From G963662675 sp963662675 (GTDB taxonomy: Bacteria; Bacteroidota; Bacteroidia; Bacteroidales; Prolixibacteraceae), in contig CAXXHP010000002.1 of assembly GCA_963662675.2 (NCBI GenBank), positions 124,001 through 188,000 of the forward strand: 64,000 nt of DNA. Direction: 5' to 3'. Under the pieces are notes generated by a model. The model worked only from the letters and a program-made list of their open reading frames with translations, had not been told where the DNA came from and ran no database searches. How positions within the stretch are numbered: position 1 is the stretch's first letter; each line of letters opens with the position of its first letter. This document shows, one piece after another, positions 35,694 through 43,727 of this stretch. A program made the position numbers and the translations under genes.

Positions 35694-36647
35694 TTAAAAA
35701 ACGGCCTCAACAATCTTACACGTATTATCGGAAACGCCGTAAGTGTATATGTGCAAACTAGGTACTTTGTTTGCTACCAAGTCTTTCGACTGGTGAATAG
35801 CCCATTCGGTTCCTACAATCTTGGCATCATCGTTATTCTTACATTTCGCAAGCTCTGTGGCCAATTCTGAAGGCAAATCAATTGCAAAAATCTTTGGCAA
35901 CACGGTAAGCTGGTCTTTAAGGTTTATAGGCTTAATTCCAGGAATAATAGGCACATTAATGCCTGCAGCCCGGCATTTATCCACAAAATTGTAATACACC
36001 TGATTATCGAAGAACATCTGGGTTACAATGTAATCGGCACCGGCATCTATCTTTTGCTTGAGGTTTTTCATATCGGCATCAAAATTGGGAGCCTCAAAAT
36101 GCTTCTCAGGATAACCTGCTACACCAACACAAAAGTCTAATGGAGTTGAATTTTTCAAATCCGCCTCCAAATATTTTCCTTCACGTAAATTCACAATTTG
36201 TTCAACCAACTCATTGGCATTTGAATGTCCGTTGGGGTCGGGTCGAAACACATTATCAGTCTTCAAACCATCGCCACGCAATGCCAAAACATTATTGACT
36301 CCCATAAAATTAAGGTCGATCAACACATGTTCCGTTTCACTTTTAGAGAAACCACCGCACAAAATGTGTGGCACAACTGGAATTCCATATTTGTGCTGAA
36401 TAGCTGCTGCAATAGCCACTGTTCCGGGACGTTTGCGAACAGTTCTTTTTTCAATTGATCCATCAGTTAGTTCCTTAAACACCATCTCATCGCGATGTGT
36501 CGTAATGTTGATGTATTTCGGATCAAAATCCACCAGACTTTCAATAGTACGGTAAATACTTCCGGTATCATTCCCTTTTAAAGGAGGAAGTAATTCAAAC
36601 GAAAAAACTGTTTTATCGCTATTATTGATAATGTCTATAACCTTCAT
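35694..36647 (-). CDS. metF: 5,10-methylenetetrahydrofolate reductase
   Basis: MetF (317 residues) reduces methylene-THF to 5-methyl-THF, the methyl donor for MetH encoded upstream. The FAD/folate TIM barrel is seen from FSFELLPPLKGND (active-site Glu) through NITTHRDEMVFKE, NVLALRGDG, and DYIVTQMFFDNQVYYNF to PIIPGIKPI. Length is slightly above the usual 290-300 because of insertions in the middle. It lies downstream of metH with a small membrane protein gene between, all under the SAM riboswitch at 43.5 kb if transcription reads through. Confidence 0.95.
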   Translation of the reverse strand: MKVIDIINNSDKTVFSFELLPPLKGNDTGSIYRTIESLVDFDPKYINITTHRDEMVFKELTDGSIEKRTVRKRPGTVAIAAAIQHKYGIPVVPHILCGGFSKSETEHVLIDLNFMGVNNVLALRGDGLKTDNVFRPDPNGHSNANELVEQIVNLREGKYLEADLKNSTPLDFCVGVAGYPEKHFEAPNFDADMKNLKQKIDAGADYIVTQMFFDNQVYYNFVDKCRAAGINVPIIPGIKPINLKDQLTVLPKIFAIDLPSELATELAKCKNNDDAKIVGTEWAIHQSKDLVANKVPSLHIYTYGVSDNTCKIVEAVF

Positions 36648-36700
36648 AATTATGTATTGTGTAACGGGTGTTGAACCAATTTTATGACTCTCTACCTAGT

Positions 36701-36868
36701 TTATTTTTTCAATAAATTTTCGATCTGTTTCTGAGCTTTATTTGCCTCACGCTCAATTTTCTTTTCCACCGAATTATTAAAGTGAAAAACCATATCGAGT
36801 ACAAACATAAGCAGCATTCCTAAAACAAATGCAACAATTATTTTTTTTGCCGAACTTTTCATTAACAT
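36701..36868 (-). CDS. Small single-pass membrane protein between metH and metF
   Basis: A 55-residue frame starting at ATG 36868 (or 53 residues from ATG 36862). It starts MLMKSSAKK, has one membrane helix (about 10-28, IIVAFVLGMLLMFVLDMVF) and a charged helical tail (SVEKKIEREANKAQKQIENL). The hydrophobic helix followed by an amphipathic, highly charged coil is not what random sequence gives. It lies 53 bases upstream of metF and 135 bases downstream of metH on the same strand. I do not recognise a family. The role may be structural or regulatory for a membrane complex, but nothing in the sequence says which. Confidence 0.6.
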   Translation of the reverse strand: MLMKSSAKKIIVAFVLGMLLMFVLDMVFHFNNSVEKKIEREANKAQKQIENLLKK

Positions 36869-36899
36869 TTAATTTTTATCCAACTTATGTCTTTTATCC

Positions 36900-36977
36900 C
36901 GTCATTGCGAGGAAGTACGACAAAGCAATCTTTATTCTGTTACTCAAAAAGATTGCTTCACTACGTTCGCAATGACG
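36900..36977 (+). repeat. Intergenic inverted repeat, CGTCATTGC family (copy B2)
   Basis: The left arm begins CGTCATTGCGAGGAAGTACG with AAAGCAATCTTT following. The right arm has AAAGATTGCTTC and ends CGCAATGACG. It fills the gap between metH and the small membrane protein gene. Confidence 0.9.
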
Positions 36978-37003
36978 TTATTCTTTTAGTTGTCTAATCT
37001 TAA

Positions 37004-40000
37004 CTACACCCCTTTATAATTCAAATTAACAGGCAAAAACTGTTCAACTAATTCCGTAGAAACTTTCTTCCGATTGGCATAATCTTCCACCTGATCTTTA
37101 CTAATTTTTTCTAAACTGAAGTAACGCGACTCCGGATGGGCAAAAAACTGTCCGCAAACAGCTGCTGTTGGGTACATGGCATAGTGCTCAGTCAGCGAAA
37201 TACCAATTTTATCAACACCCAGCACATTAAATAAATTCTCCTTCTCATGGTGTTCCGGACAAGCAGGGTAACCCATTGCTGGACGAATTCCCTGGTATTT
37301 TACTTTCAGGATGTCATCCCAGCCCAGATTTTCATCAGGTGCATAAGCCCAATATTCCTTTCGCACTTTCTCATGCAATAATTCGGCAAAAGCTTCTGCC
37401 AAACGATCCGCCAATGCCTCGAGCATAATAGCCTTATAATCATCATGATCAGCTTTGTATTCAGCCATCCATTTTTCGATACCGATACCAGTTGTGACAG
37501 CAAAGGCACCGCAATAATCCGTTTTATTGATTTCACGTGGAGCAACAAAATCCGAAAGACAGTAGTTGGGCGAGCCAGCTTTTTTCACTTCCTGTTGGCG
37601 CAAGTGGTAAAAACGACCATATTCTTTGCTACGAGCCTCATCGTCAAATAGCACAATGTCATCGCCTTCAGCATGAGCAGGCCAAATACCATAAATTCCG
37701 TTCGCCTGAATCATTTTCTTTTCAATGATTTCGTCCAACATTTGTTGTGCATCAGCATACACTTTTCGGGCTTGTTCTCCTTGACGTTCATCATTCAGAA
37801 TATCAGGAAACTTACCTTTCAATTCCCAAACAAAAAAGAAGAAATTCCAGTCGATATACTTTCTCAATTCAGAAATTGGAAAATCAATCAATTCAAAAAT
37901 TCCTGTTTTCTTGGGCTTATATATTTCATTTTTACTCCAATCAATTTGAAGTTTATTGGCACGAGCTTCATTTAAAGTCAGGTATTTTTTTGCTTTTTTC
38001 TGACCATGAAACTCCCTGATCTTAGCATATTCCTCTTTTACCGAATCAATATACTCTTGATTGTTTGCTAACAAATTAGCAACCACATTCACCGTGCGAC
38101 TGGCATCTTTCACATACACAACCGGGTGCGAATAATTAGGTGCAACTTTCACTGCCGTGTGTATTTTTGAAGTGGTCGCACCACCAATCAACAAGGGAAA
38201 GTGAAAATTCTGACGTTCCATTTCAGCAGCCACATTAGCCATAATTTCCAGCGATGGCGTAATTAGACCACTCAATCCAATAATGTCAACTTTTTCCTTA
38301 ATGGCAGTTTCCAATATCTTTTCCGTTGGCACCATCACGCCAAGGTCAATCACTTCGTAGTTGTTACAGCCCAACACCACGCCCACAATGTTTTTACCAA
38401 TGTCGTGTACATCACCTTTCACTGTGGCCATCAACACTTTCTTTTGCTCGGTGCGCTGTTCCTTATATTTTTCTTTGTCTTTCTCAACGTATGGCAACAA
38501 AAATGCCACTGCCTTTTTCATAACCCGGGCTGATTTGATAACCTGTGGCAAGAACATTTTTCCTGAACCAAACAAATCACCAACCACATTCATACCATCC
38601 ATTAGCGGACCTTCAATAATATTAATAGTGGGCTGATAGTGTGGCAAAGCCTCGGCCAAATCCTGTTCAATAAAATCAGGTAAGCCTTTCACTAAGGCAT
38701 GTTCCAATCGTTTTTCAATTGGAAGTTCGCGCCATTCATCTTTTCGTACAGCTTTACCTTCTTCTTGCTTTAGATCCTGAGCAAACTCCAACAAACGCTC
38801 GGTGGCATCCGGACGACGGTTTAACACCAAATCTTCCACATAAACCAACAAATCCTTTGGAATTTCATCGTAAATCTGCAACATCCCCGGGTTTACAATT
38901 CCCATGTCAAGTCCAGCTTCAATCGCATACAACAAGAACACCGAATGAATGGCCTCACGTAGCAAATTATTTCCACGGAAGGCAAAGGAAACATTGCTTA
39001 CACCGCCACTTGTTTTTGCATGTGGTAAATTGGCTTTAATCCAACGTATTGATTCAATAAAATCAACCGCATAGTTATTGTGTTCTTCCATCCCCGTTCC
39101 AATCGTCAGAATGTTGGGATCGAAGATTATATCTTCAGCCGGAAAATTAATTTTCTCAGTCAATAGTTTATAGGCACGAGAGCAGATTTCAATGCGTCGT
39201 TCCAGGTTATCAGCCTGGCCTTTTTCATCAAAAGCCATGACGACTACCGCTGCACCGTAGCGTTTCACTTTGCGTGCATGTTCCAGAAATTGCTCCTCGC
39301 CTTCTTTCATGCTGATGGAGTTCACAATGGCTTTCCCCTGCAAACATTTCAGTCCGGCTTCAATCACCTCCCACTTCGAGGAATCAACCATCACAGGAAG
39401 TTTTGCAATATCTGGTTCAGCCATTAGCAAGTTCAGGAAGGTGACCATTTCCTTTTTGGCATCAAGCATGGCATCATCAATATTTACATCAATCACTTGT
39501 GCCCCATCTTCCACCTGATTGCGAGCTACAGCCAATGCTTCCTCATATTTTTCTTCGCGAATGAGGCGCGCAAATTTACGCGAGCCCGACACATTACAGC
39601 GTTCACCAATATTTACAAAATTGGTTTCAGAAGTAATGGTTACTGGTTCCAACCCACTCAGTCGTGTCAACTCATCATTTTTTTGTTTGATGTGTGGCTC
39701 TGCCGCTGCTGCAATACCCGCAAACTTCCGAATATGATCAGGCGTTGTTCCGCAGCATCCACCAATAATATTAACGAAATGATTGTCTAAGAAATCCTTC
39801 ACCTGCAAAGCCATTTCTTCAGGTGTTTCATCGTATTCGCCAAACTGGTTGGGCAAGCCCGCATTGGGATGTGCACTGATATAGAAAGGCGCTTTTTTCG
39901 CCATTTCTTCCAAATAAGGACGCATATCTTTCGCCCCTAAAGAACAGTTCAAACCGATACTCAGCAAATCAATGTGTCGAACTGAATTTAGAAAAGCCTC

Positions 40001-40681
40001 CACGGTTTGACCAGAAAGTGTTCGTCCGCTGGCATCCGTAATAGTTCCTGAAACCATCACCGGCATACGAACCCCACGTTCTTCGAGCACTTCTTCAATG
40101 GCAAAAAGAGCCGCTTTGGCATTCAGTGTATCAAAGATAGTTTCCACCAAAAGCAAATCGACACCACCATCTAACAAGCCATTTATCTGTTCGCGATAAG
40201 CATCTTTTACACTGTCAAATGAAGCCGCGCGATACCCGGGGTCATTAACATCGGGTGAAAGCGACAACGTTTTATTCGTTGGCCCAATTGATCCAGCTAC
40301 ATAGCGGGGTTTATCGGGTGTTTTTTGGGTAAATTCGCCAGCTACTTCACATGCAATTTGAGCAGATACCTTATTCATGGCATACACCCATTTCTCCGTA
40401 TGATAGTCTGCCTGCGAAATGCTATTGGCATTAAATGTATTTGTTTCCAAAATATCGGACCCGGCATCTAAAAATTCTTCATGAATTGCCCGAAGTATAT
40501 CCGGACGAGTCAAGGCAATCAAATCGTTGTTTCCAAACAACTCATTTTTAAGTTCCGAAAATTCAGCGTTCCGAAAATCGGCCTCCGTCAAATTACACTT
40601 CTGAATCATGGTGCCCATAGCACCATCCAAAACCAATACTCTATTCTTTAATTCTTCTCGTATATCTTTCTTAATTGTCAT
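37004..40681 (-). CDS. metH: Cobalamin-dependent methionine synthase
   Basis: MetH (1225 residues) moves the methyl group of 5-methyl-THF to homocysteine by way of cob(I)alamin. All four modules are present in order. The homocysteine domain (LDGAMGTMIQ, zinc cysteines in GLNCSLGA and GGCCGTTPDH) comes first, then the pterin-binding domain (NIGERCNVSGSRKF, VMVDSSKWEVIE). The B12 domain follows with the lower-ligand His in DVHDIGKNIVG, and the activation domain (GYPACPEHHEKE) ends the chain. The enzyme is therefore full-length and can be reactivated by SAM. The start is the ATG at 40681; a longer frame to 40738 runs into a repeat element. It belongs to the riboswitch-headed methionine operon. 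Confidence 0.97.
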   Translation of the reverse strand: MTIKKDIREELKNRVLVLDGAMGTMIQKCNLTEADFRNAEFSELKNELFGNNDLIALTRPDILRAIHEEFLDAGSDILETNTFNANSISQADYHTEKWVYAMNKVSAQIACEVAGEFTQKTPDKPRYVAGSIGPTNKTLSLSPDVNDPGYRAASFDSVKDAYREQINGLLDGGVDLLLVETIFDTLNAKAALFAIEEVLEERGVRMPVMVSGTITDASGRTLSGQTVEAFLNSVRHIDLLSIGLNCSLGAKDMRPYLEEMAKKAPFYISAHPNAGLPNQFGEYDETPEEMALQVKDFLDNHFVNIIGGCCGTTPDHIRKFAGIAAAAEPHIKQKNDELTRLSGLEPVTITSETNFVNIGERCNVSGSRKFARLIREEKYEEALAVARNQVEDGAQVIDVNIDDAMLDAKKEMVTFLNLLMAEPDIAKLPVMVDSSKWEVIEAGLKCLQGKAIVNSISMKEGEEQFLEHARKVKRYGAAVVVMAFDEKGQADNLERRIEICSRAYKLLTEKINFPAEDIIFDPNILTIGTGMEEHNNYAVDFIESIRWIKANLPHAKTSGGVSNVSFAFRGNNLLREAIHSVFLLYAIEAGLDMGIVNPGMLQIYDEIPKDLLVYVEDLVLNRRPDATERLLEFAQDLKQEEGKAVRKDEWRELPIEKRLEHALVKGLPDFIEQDLAEALPHYQPTINIIEGPLMDGMNVVGDLFGSGKMFLPQVIKSARVMKKAVAFLLPYVEKDKEKYKEQRTEQKKVLMATVKGDVHDIGKNIVGVVLGCNNYEVIDLGVMVPTEKILETAIKEKVDIIGLSGLITPSLEIMANVAAEMERQNFHFPLLIGGATTSKIHTAVKVAPNYSHPVVYVKDASRTVNVVANLLANNQEYIDSVKEEYAKIREFHGQKKAKKYLTLNEARANKLQIDWSKNEIYKPKKTGIFELIDFPISELRKYIDWNFFFFVWELKGKFPDILNDERQGEQARKVYADAQQMLDEIIEKKMIQANGIYGIWPAHAEGDDIVLFDDEARSKEYGRFYHLRQQEVKKAGSPNYCLSDFVAPREINKTDYCGAFAVTTGIGIEKWMAEYKADHDDYKAIMLEALADRLAEAFAELLHEKVRKEYWAYAPDENLGWDDILKVKYQGIRPAMGYPACPEHHEKENLFNVLGVDKIGISLTEHYAMYPTAAVCGQFFAHPESRYFSLEKISKDQVEDYANRKKVSTELVEQFLPVNLNYKGV

Positions 40682-40723
40682 CTGTATTTTTCCTTTTTTC
40701 TGATGAGGAGACTTCTTAATACA

Positions 40724-40799
40724 CGTCATTGCGGACACCGTGAAGCAATCTGTATGCTATACGACAAAGATTGCTTCGTCGTTCCTCGTTGCAATGACG
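40724..40799 (+). repeat. Intergenic inverted repeat, CGTCATTGC family (copy B3)
   Basis: CGTCATTGCGGACACCGTGA with GCAATCT forms the left arm. AGATTGCTTCGTCG and GTTGCAATGACG form the right arm. It fills the gap between the UPF0280 gene and metH, 43 bases upstream of the metH start. Confidence 0.9.
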
Positions 40800-40843
40800 G
40801 TTATATAATGGCATTCTCACTTTATTTGAACTTACACTAACGA

Positions 40844-41593
40844 TCAACTCAATATTTTCAATTCAAATTCTCCCCGAATTCCAATTTGATCTTCACAAAT
40901 TAAAATTGCTGAAATGATCTCATCAACAGCTTCTGTTCGTTTCAAAACCTTTTCCACGTCAGTAGGCTTTTTTATCATGTTGCCAAAACCAGTTGCAAAG
41001 GCGTCAGCCAAAGCTGTTTCTTTACAAGCTATCATTACGGCATCTGCCTTGCCAAAACTCCGAGACGGACCAACTGTACCTGCAGAAGTACAAATGCCCA
41101 GTGGTGTTTGTTCTGCTGAAATCTCCAGTCCCACCATTCCCGAAAGAGGTGATTTTCCTGCAAAAATACTCATTATCAGAGGATTTTGCAGTTTCATATA
41201 AATATCTCCACCGTTCTCAATAACCAACTCATTAATCGAAAAGTTCGCTAAAAGTGTTTGTCCAATAATTTCGCTGAAAATACCGGCAACAGCAGCCATT
41301 GGCCCAACACCTGCTTTTTCGGCTGCGGCGCCCATTTGCTTAGCCACTTCGGGAGCTATTTCCTGCACCGGACAAGGTTTCAGACTTTTTTTGAAAAACG
41401 GGTCAATTAGCAAATAGGCTTCCATTTCATCGCGAATGGACTTTAGCTTTTCCAAAGCTTGTTCTGCCATTTCTTCTTTGTATGAAGCATGGTCAATGCC
41501 CACCCACAAATCCGAATCCTTATAAGTAATTACAAAGGACTGAAATCGCTCTTTTGAAAAGCTATTACGATATGTTCTGGGTTCAAATATCAT
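40844..41593 (-). CDS. UPF0280 / COG2122 protein (homocysteine synthesis accessory)
   Basis: A 249-residue protein of the UPF0280 family, related to ApbE flavin transferases. Signature segments are MGPMAAVAGIFSEIIG-like GPMAAVAGIFSEII, VIENGGDIYMK, GICTSAGTVGPSRSFGKADA and ALADAFATGFGNMI. In Methanosarcina acetivorans the COG2122 protein MA1715 is reported to be needed for efficient sulfide assimilation into homocysteine, working with COG1900 and NIL-ferredoxin proteins. Both of those are encoded just upstream here, which strongly supports the same role. Whether it carries covalent FMN like ApbE substrates or acts on sulfide delivery is not known. Confidence 0.88.
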   Translation of the reverse strand: MIFEPRTYRNSFSKERFQSFVITYKDSDLWVGIDHASYKEEMAEQALEKLKSIRDEMEAYLLIDPFFKKSLKPCPVQEIAPEVAKQMGAAAEKAGVGPMAAVAGIFSEIIGQTLLANFSINELVIENGGDIYMKLQNPLIMSIFAGKSPLSGMVGLEISAEQTPLGICTSAGTVGPSRSFGKADAVMIACKETALADAFATGFGNMIKKPTDVEKVLKRTEAVDEIISAILICEDQIGIRGEFELKILS

Positions 41594-41609
41594 GCTGTGT
41601 TTTTAATTT

Positions 41610-41672
41610 GTCATTCTGAATTTGTTTCAGAATCTCTATTTTTTACAGACCCTGAAACAAATTCAGGGTGAC
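41610..41672 (+). repeat. Intergenic inverted repeat, GTCATyCC family (copy A2)
   Basis: GTCATTCTGAATTTGTTTCA pairs with TGAAACAAATTCAGGGTGAC around a short loop (CTGAATTTGTTTCAG is the perfect core). It is a shorter relative of the element at 9870-9953 and fills the gap between the NIL-ferredoxin gene and the UPF0280 gene. Confidence 0.88.
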
Positions 41673-41690
41673 ATCGATTTCAGTAGAACA

Positions 41691-42101
41691 CTACTCTCTA
41701 AAATCAATCTCAAATAAATTCAATGGACATGCCGGAACACAAAGCTCGCAAACAATACATTTATCCGGATTGAAATCAAGCTCCCAATTTTTATCCATCG
41801 TAAGTGCCCCAGAAAAGCAAACAGCAGTGCAATTACCACAGTTAATGCACCGTGAATGATCCCACTGAATTTTTTTATTAAGAGGCTCACAGCTCACTTG
41901 ATTTTCTTCAAGCCAAGCAATGCCTTTTTTCAAGTTCTCTGCTGTTCCTTCCATTTCAAGTACCAGACTTCCCGTTTTTCCGGGACGTACTTCTGCCCTT
42001 AAAATGTTAATACGGATATCGTAGTCTTTCACCAAATGATAGCTCAAAGGTTTGTCTCCACTTTGAGTTGGAAATTTCAAAATATAACGTTTCTTCTTCA
42101 T
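41691..42101 (-). CDS. NIL-domain ferredoxin (2 x [4Fe-4S])
   Basis: A 136-residue protein. The NIL domain, an ACT-like fold also found at the end of MetN, occupies about 1-75 (YILKFPTQSGDKPLSYHLVK, ILRAEVRPGKTGSLVLEMEG). A bacterial-type ferredoxin part follows (about 80-136) with two complete cluster motifs, CINCGNCTAVC and CIVCELCVPAC. In Methanosarcina the equivalent MA1822 takes part in homocysteine formation with MA1821. The NIL domain may sense methionine and the clusters may carry electrons or sulfur. Its start overlaps the DUF39 stop by four bases (ATGA), so the two proteins are translationally coupled and probably form a complex. Confidence 0.92.
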   Translation of the reverse strand: MKKKRYILKFPTQSGDKPLSYHLVKDYDIRINILRAEVRPGKTGSLVLEMEGTAENLKKGIAWLEENQVSCEPLNKKIQWDHSRCINCGNCTAVCFSGALTMDKNWELDFNPDKCIVCELCVPACPLNLFEIDFRE

Positions 42102-43258
42102 GATTCACCTCCTGTTTCTTTTAGCCCATTTAATGATGTGTTGGATGGAAACATCATCACCGGCTTAACCAGTTCGAACTCTCCTTTTTGAATCTTTTCT
42201 TTCAACAAATCAGCAATTTTGCGTGCCTTTGCCAAACTTGCCACAGGAGCTGTACGAATCTTTTTACCATTCACTTTAATAGTGCCCGACCGAAGCTGTT
42301 CGTAATTTACTCGTCCCAAAGCAGGCGTTCCTTCGGAGCCATAATCCAACACAGTGGTTTCAATTTGCTCATTACGGATGGATACGCGTTTTGCCATATC
42401 TTCATCTAAAATAGGAATAGGAACACCAATGCCTACAAAAAGGCTTACGCCATATTTCTCGTAATAGGCAGCCTGCAAAAACTCAGAACTCATTTGTTTT
42501 AAGTCGCCAATAACAGCAATGGTAGCTGAATTACTCATGGGCACACCATGTTCATTTTTGGGTTTACTGGTATTAAACTGCGTTCCTGGCCAAACAACAT
42601 AACCATCGGTTCCACCCAAAAAAATGCGGGTTCCGAGTCCGATAGTGCGAAATTCAGGATCATTGAGCAAGGGGCTCAATTCACCCGATGTAGAATAGGT
42701 TGCATTCCGTAAATTCGGAAGTAGCGAACCCATGTATGTATATTTTATTTTGTCAGTCGTATTAACGGCCACGTTATAATTTTGATACGCATTTCGCGGA
42801 TTAAACAAATACATTTCATTTACCGTTTCCTTGCTGATTTTGGTTTTAATGTGTTTGCGAGGATAGCAATCCGTTCCTTTTCCCCAAGCTTCCAACTCCA
42901 ACTCTTTGCCTTCTACCAAATCCTGAATGACATGTGCGCCACCGTATTTCGGATTATCAGGATCGCAGGCCGTTGCCCCAACATAGGTATCAACAGCAGC
43001 TAAACCTTCGTAAACCGGGACACCGTTCAACCTGATTTTCTCCATACGGATTGGAGGATCGGCATGCCCAAAATTTATAACTGCTCCACTGGAACACATC
43101 GCTCCAAAAGTGGCAGTTGTAACCACGTCCACACGTTCCACGATTTCGGCAGGAGAAAGCTCCTTTGCCATAGCAGATACCTCTTCGGCTGTGAGTACGA
43201 CCGCTTTACCATTTCTTATTTTTTCGTTGATTTCTTCGTATGTTTTTTTGATGCTCAT
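42098..43258 (-). CDS. COG1900/DUF39 homocysteine biosynthesis protein
   Basis: A 386-residue protein of the DUF39 family. Recognisable segments are VTTATFGAMCSSGAVINFGH, VDTYVGATACDPDNPKYGGAH, TKGTDCYPRK-like GKGTDCYPRKHI and GTRIFLGGTDGYV. The cysteines in GAMCSSG, ATACDP and GTDCYP are candidates for sulfur transfer. In M. acetivorans the COG1900 protein MA1821 is needed for a homocysteine route that uses aspartate semialdehyde and sulfide without O-acylhomoserine. Unlike MA1821, no CBS domains are appended. The ATG at 43258 is used; an upstream frame to 43312 has no support. It is the first large gene after the SAM-I riboswitch. Confidence 0.9.
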   Translation of the reverse strand: MSIKKTYEEINEKIRNGKAVVLTAEEVSAMAKELSPAEIVERVDVVTTATFGAMCSSGAVINFGHADPPIRMEKIRLNGVPVYEGLAAVDTYVGATACDPDNPKYGGAHVIQDLVEGKELELEAWGKGTDCYPRKHIKTKISKETVNEMYLFNPRNAYQNYNVAVNTTDKIKYTYMGSLLPNLRNATYSTSGELSPLLNDPEFRTIGLGTRIFLGGTDGYVVWPGTQFNTSKPKNEHGVPMSNSATIAVIGDLKQMSSEFLQAAYYEKYGVSLFVGIGVPIPILDEDMAKRVSIRNEQIETTVLDYGSEGTPALGRVNYEQLRSGTIKVNGKKIRTAPVASLAKARKIADLLKEKIQKGEFELVKPVMMFPSNTSLNGLKETGGES

Positions 43259-43354
43259 CACCTTGAATTTAAATTGATTGTGAAAAAATACAAGAATTCT
43301 AGTCCGCTCCACCAGAGCCGAATTCAGTGTTATTGAGAATTATTATTGTGCCGA

Positions 43355-43432
43355 TCAGCACATGCAACTGTTCGAAAAGTACATCTGACTTAGATGGAAG
43401 AGAAGTAATATTCTTTTTTTCAATGCGTTCAT
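43355..43432 (-). CDS. Possible 25-residue leader ORF in the met operon leader
   Basis: An ATG-initiated frame of 25 codons lies 13 bases after the SAM aptamer and ends about 100 bases before the DUF39 gene. The peptide has four Met and two Cys, and the Met-Cys end lies on a small hairpin (TGTGC...GCACA, 43344-43359) that contains its TGA stop. It may be a true leader peptide or a chance frame. No SD-like sequence supports it. Confidence 0.25.
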   Translation of the reverse strand: MNALKKRILLLFHLSQMYFSNSCMC

Positions 43433-43444
43433 GATGTTTTTGTT

Positions 43445-43553
43445 TCAATTATAATTCCGTTTCCGGCCGGGTTTTGGCACCATTTCCGATAAAATTTCAG
43501 AGGGTTGCCAGAGTTTCATAGAGCCCGATCTCTCCACTCTTCGCTATAATCAA
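43445..43553 (-). promoter_or_regulatory. SAM-I (S-box) riboswitch
   Basis: On the minus strand the aptamer begins with P1 (TTGATTATA, 43553-43545), which pairs over 9 positions with TATAATTGA (43453-43445). Between them are the hallmarks GAAGAGTGGAGAGATCGGGC (P2 and kink-turn region), ATGAAACTCTGGCAACCCT (43519-43501) and GGTGCCAAAACCC (43481-43469), in the order of SAM-I RNAs. It lies 186 bases upstream of the DUF39 start. I see no clear terminator in the expression platform, so control of translation or a non-standard attenuator is possible. Confidence 0.93.
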
Positions 43554-43589
43554 AAATCCCATAAGAAGGGATGATTTGATAATTATCTG

Positions 43590-43621
43590 CAAATGTAATG
43601 TCAAAACATATAATTATCAAA
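43590..43621 (-). promoter_or_regulatory. Promoter of the SAM-riboswitch methionine operon
   Basis: Minus strand: TTTG (43621-43618), a 20-base spacer and TACATTTG (43597-43590). Both fit the Bacteroidota consensus. The predicted start is about 30 bases before the aptamer. Confidence 0.8.
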
Positions 43622-43634
43622 TAAATGAGAGGTA

Positions 43635-43664
43635 AGGATCCGATCTTTTAAAAGATCGGATCCT
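43635..43664. repeat. 30-base perfect palindrome upstream of the met promoter
   Basis: The left half AGGATCCGATCTTTT is the exact complement of the right half. The palindrome lies 13 bases upstream of the -33 element of the met operon promoter and beyond the terminator of the DUF3575 gene. It has no T run on either side, so an operator is as likely as a terminator. Confidence 0.8.
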
Positions 43665-43671
43665 GCAAAAA

Positions 43672-43704
43672 CAAAAAAAGGGTCTGACTAAAAAGTCAAA
43701 CCCT
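43672..43704 (-). terminator. Terminator of the DUF3575 gene
   Basis: Minus strand: AGGGT.TGACT (with one mismatch) pairs around TTTT with AGTCA.ACCCT and is followed by seven T. Confidence 0.9.
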
Positions 43705-43727
43705 CTCCATAATCTATTTAAGAAATC

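Noticed and set aside
37534..37539. CACGTG in metH as a further parS site
   Set aside because: The surrounding 16 bases match at only 13 positions and the core hexamer is expected several times by chance in 64 kb.
40682..40738. Upstream extension of metH by 19 codons
   Set aside because: It runs into the intergenic inverted repeat at 40724-40799 and is not part of the MetH family; the ATG at 40681 is used.
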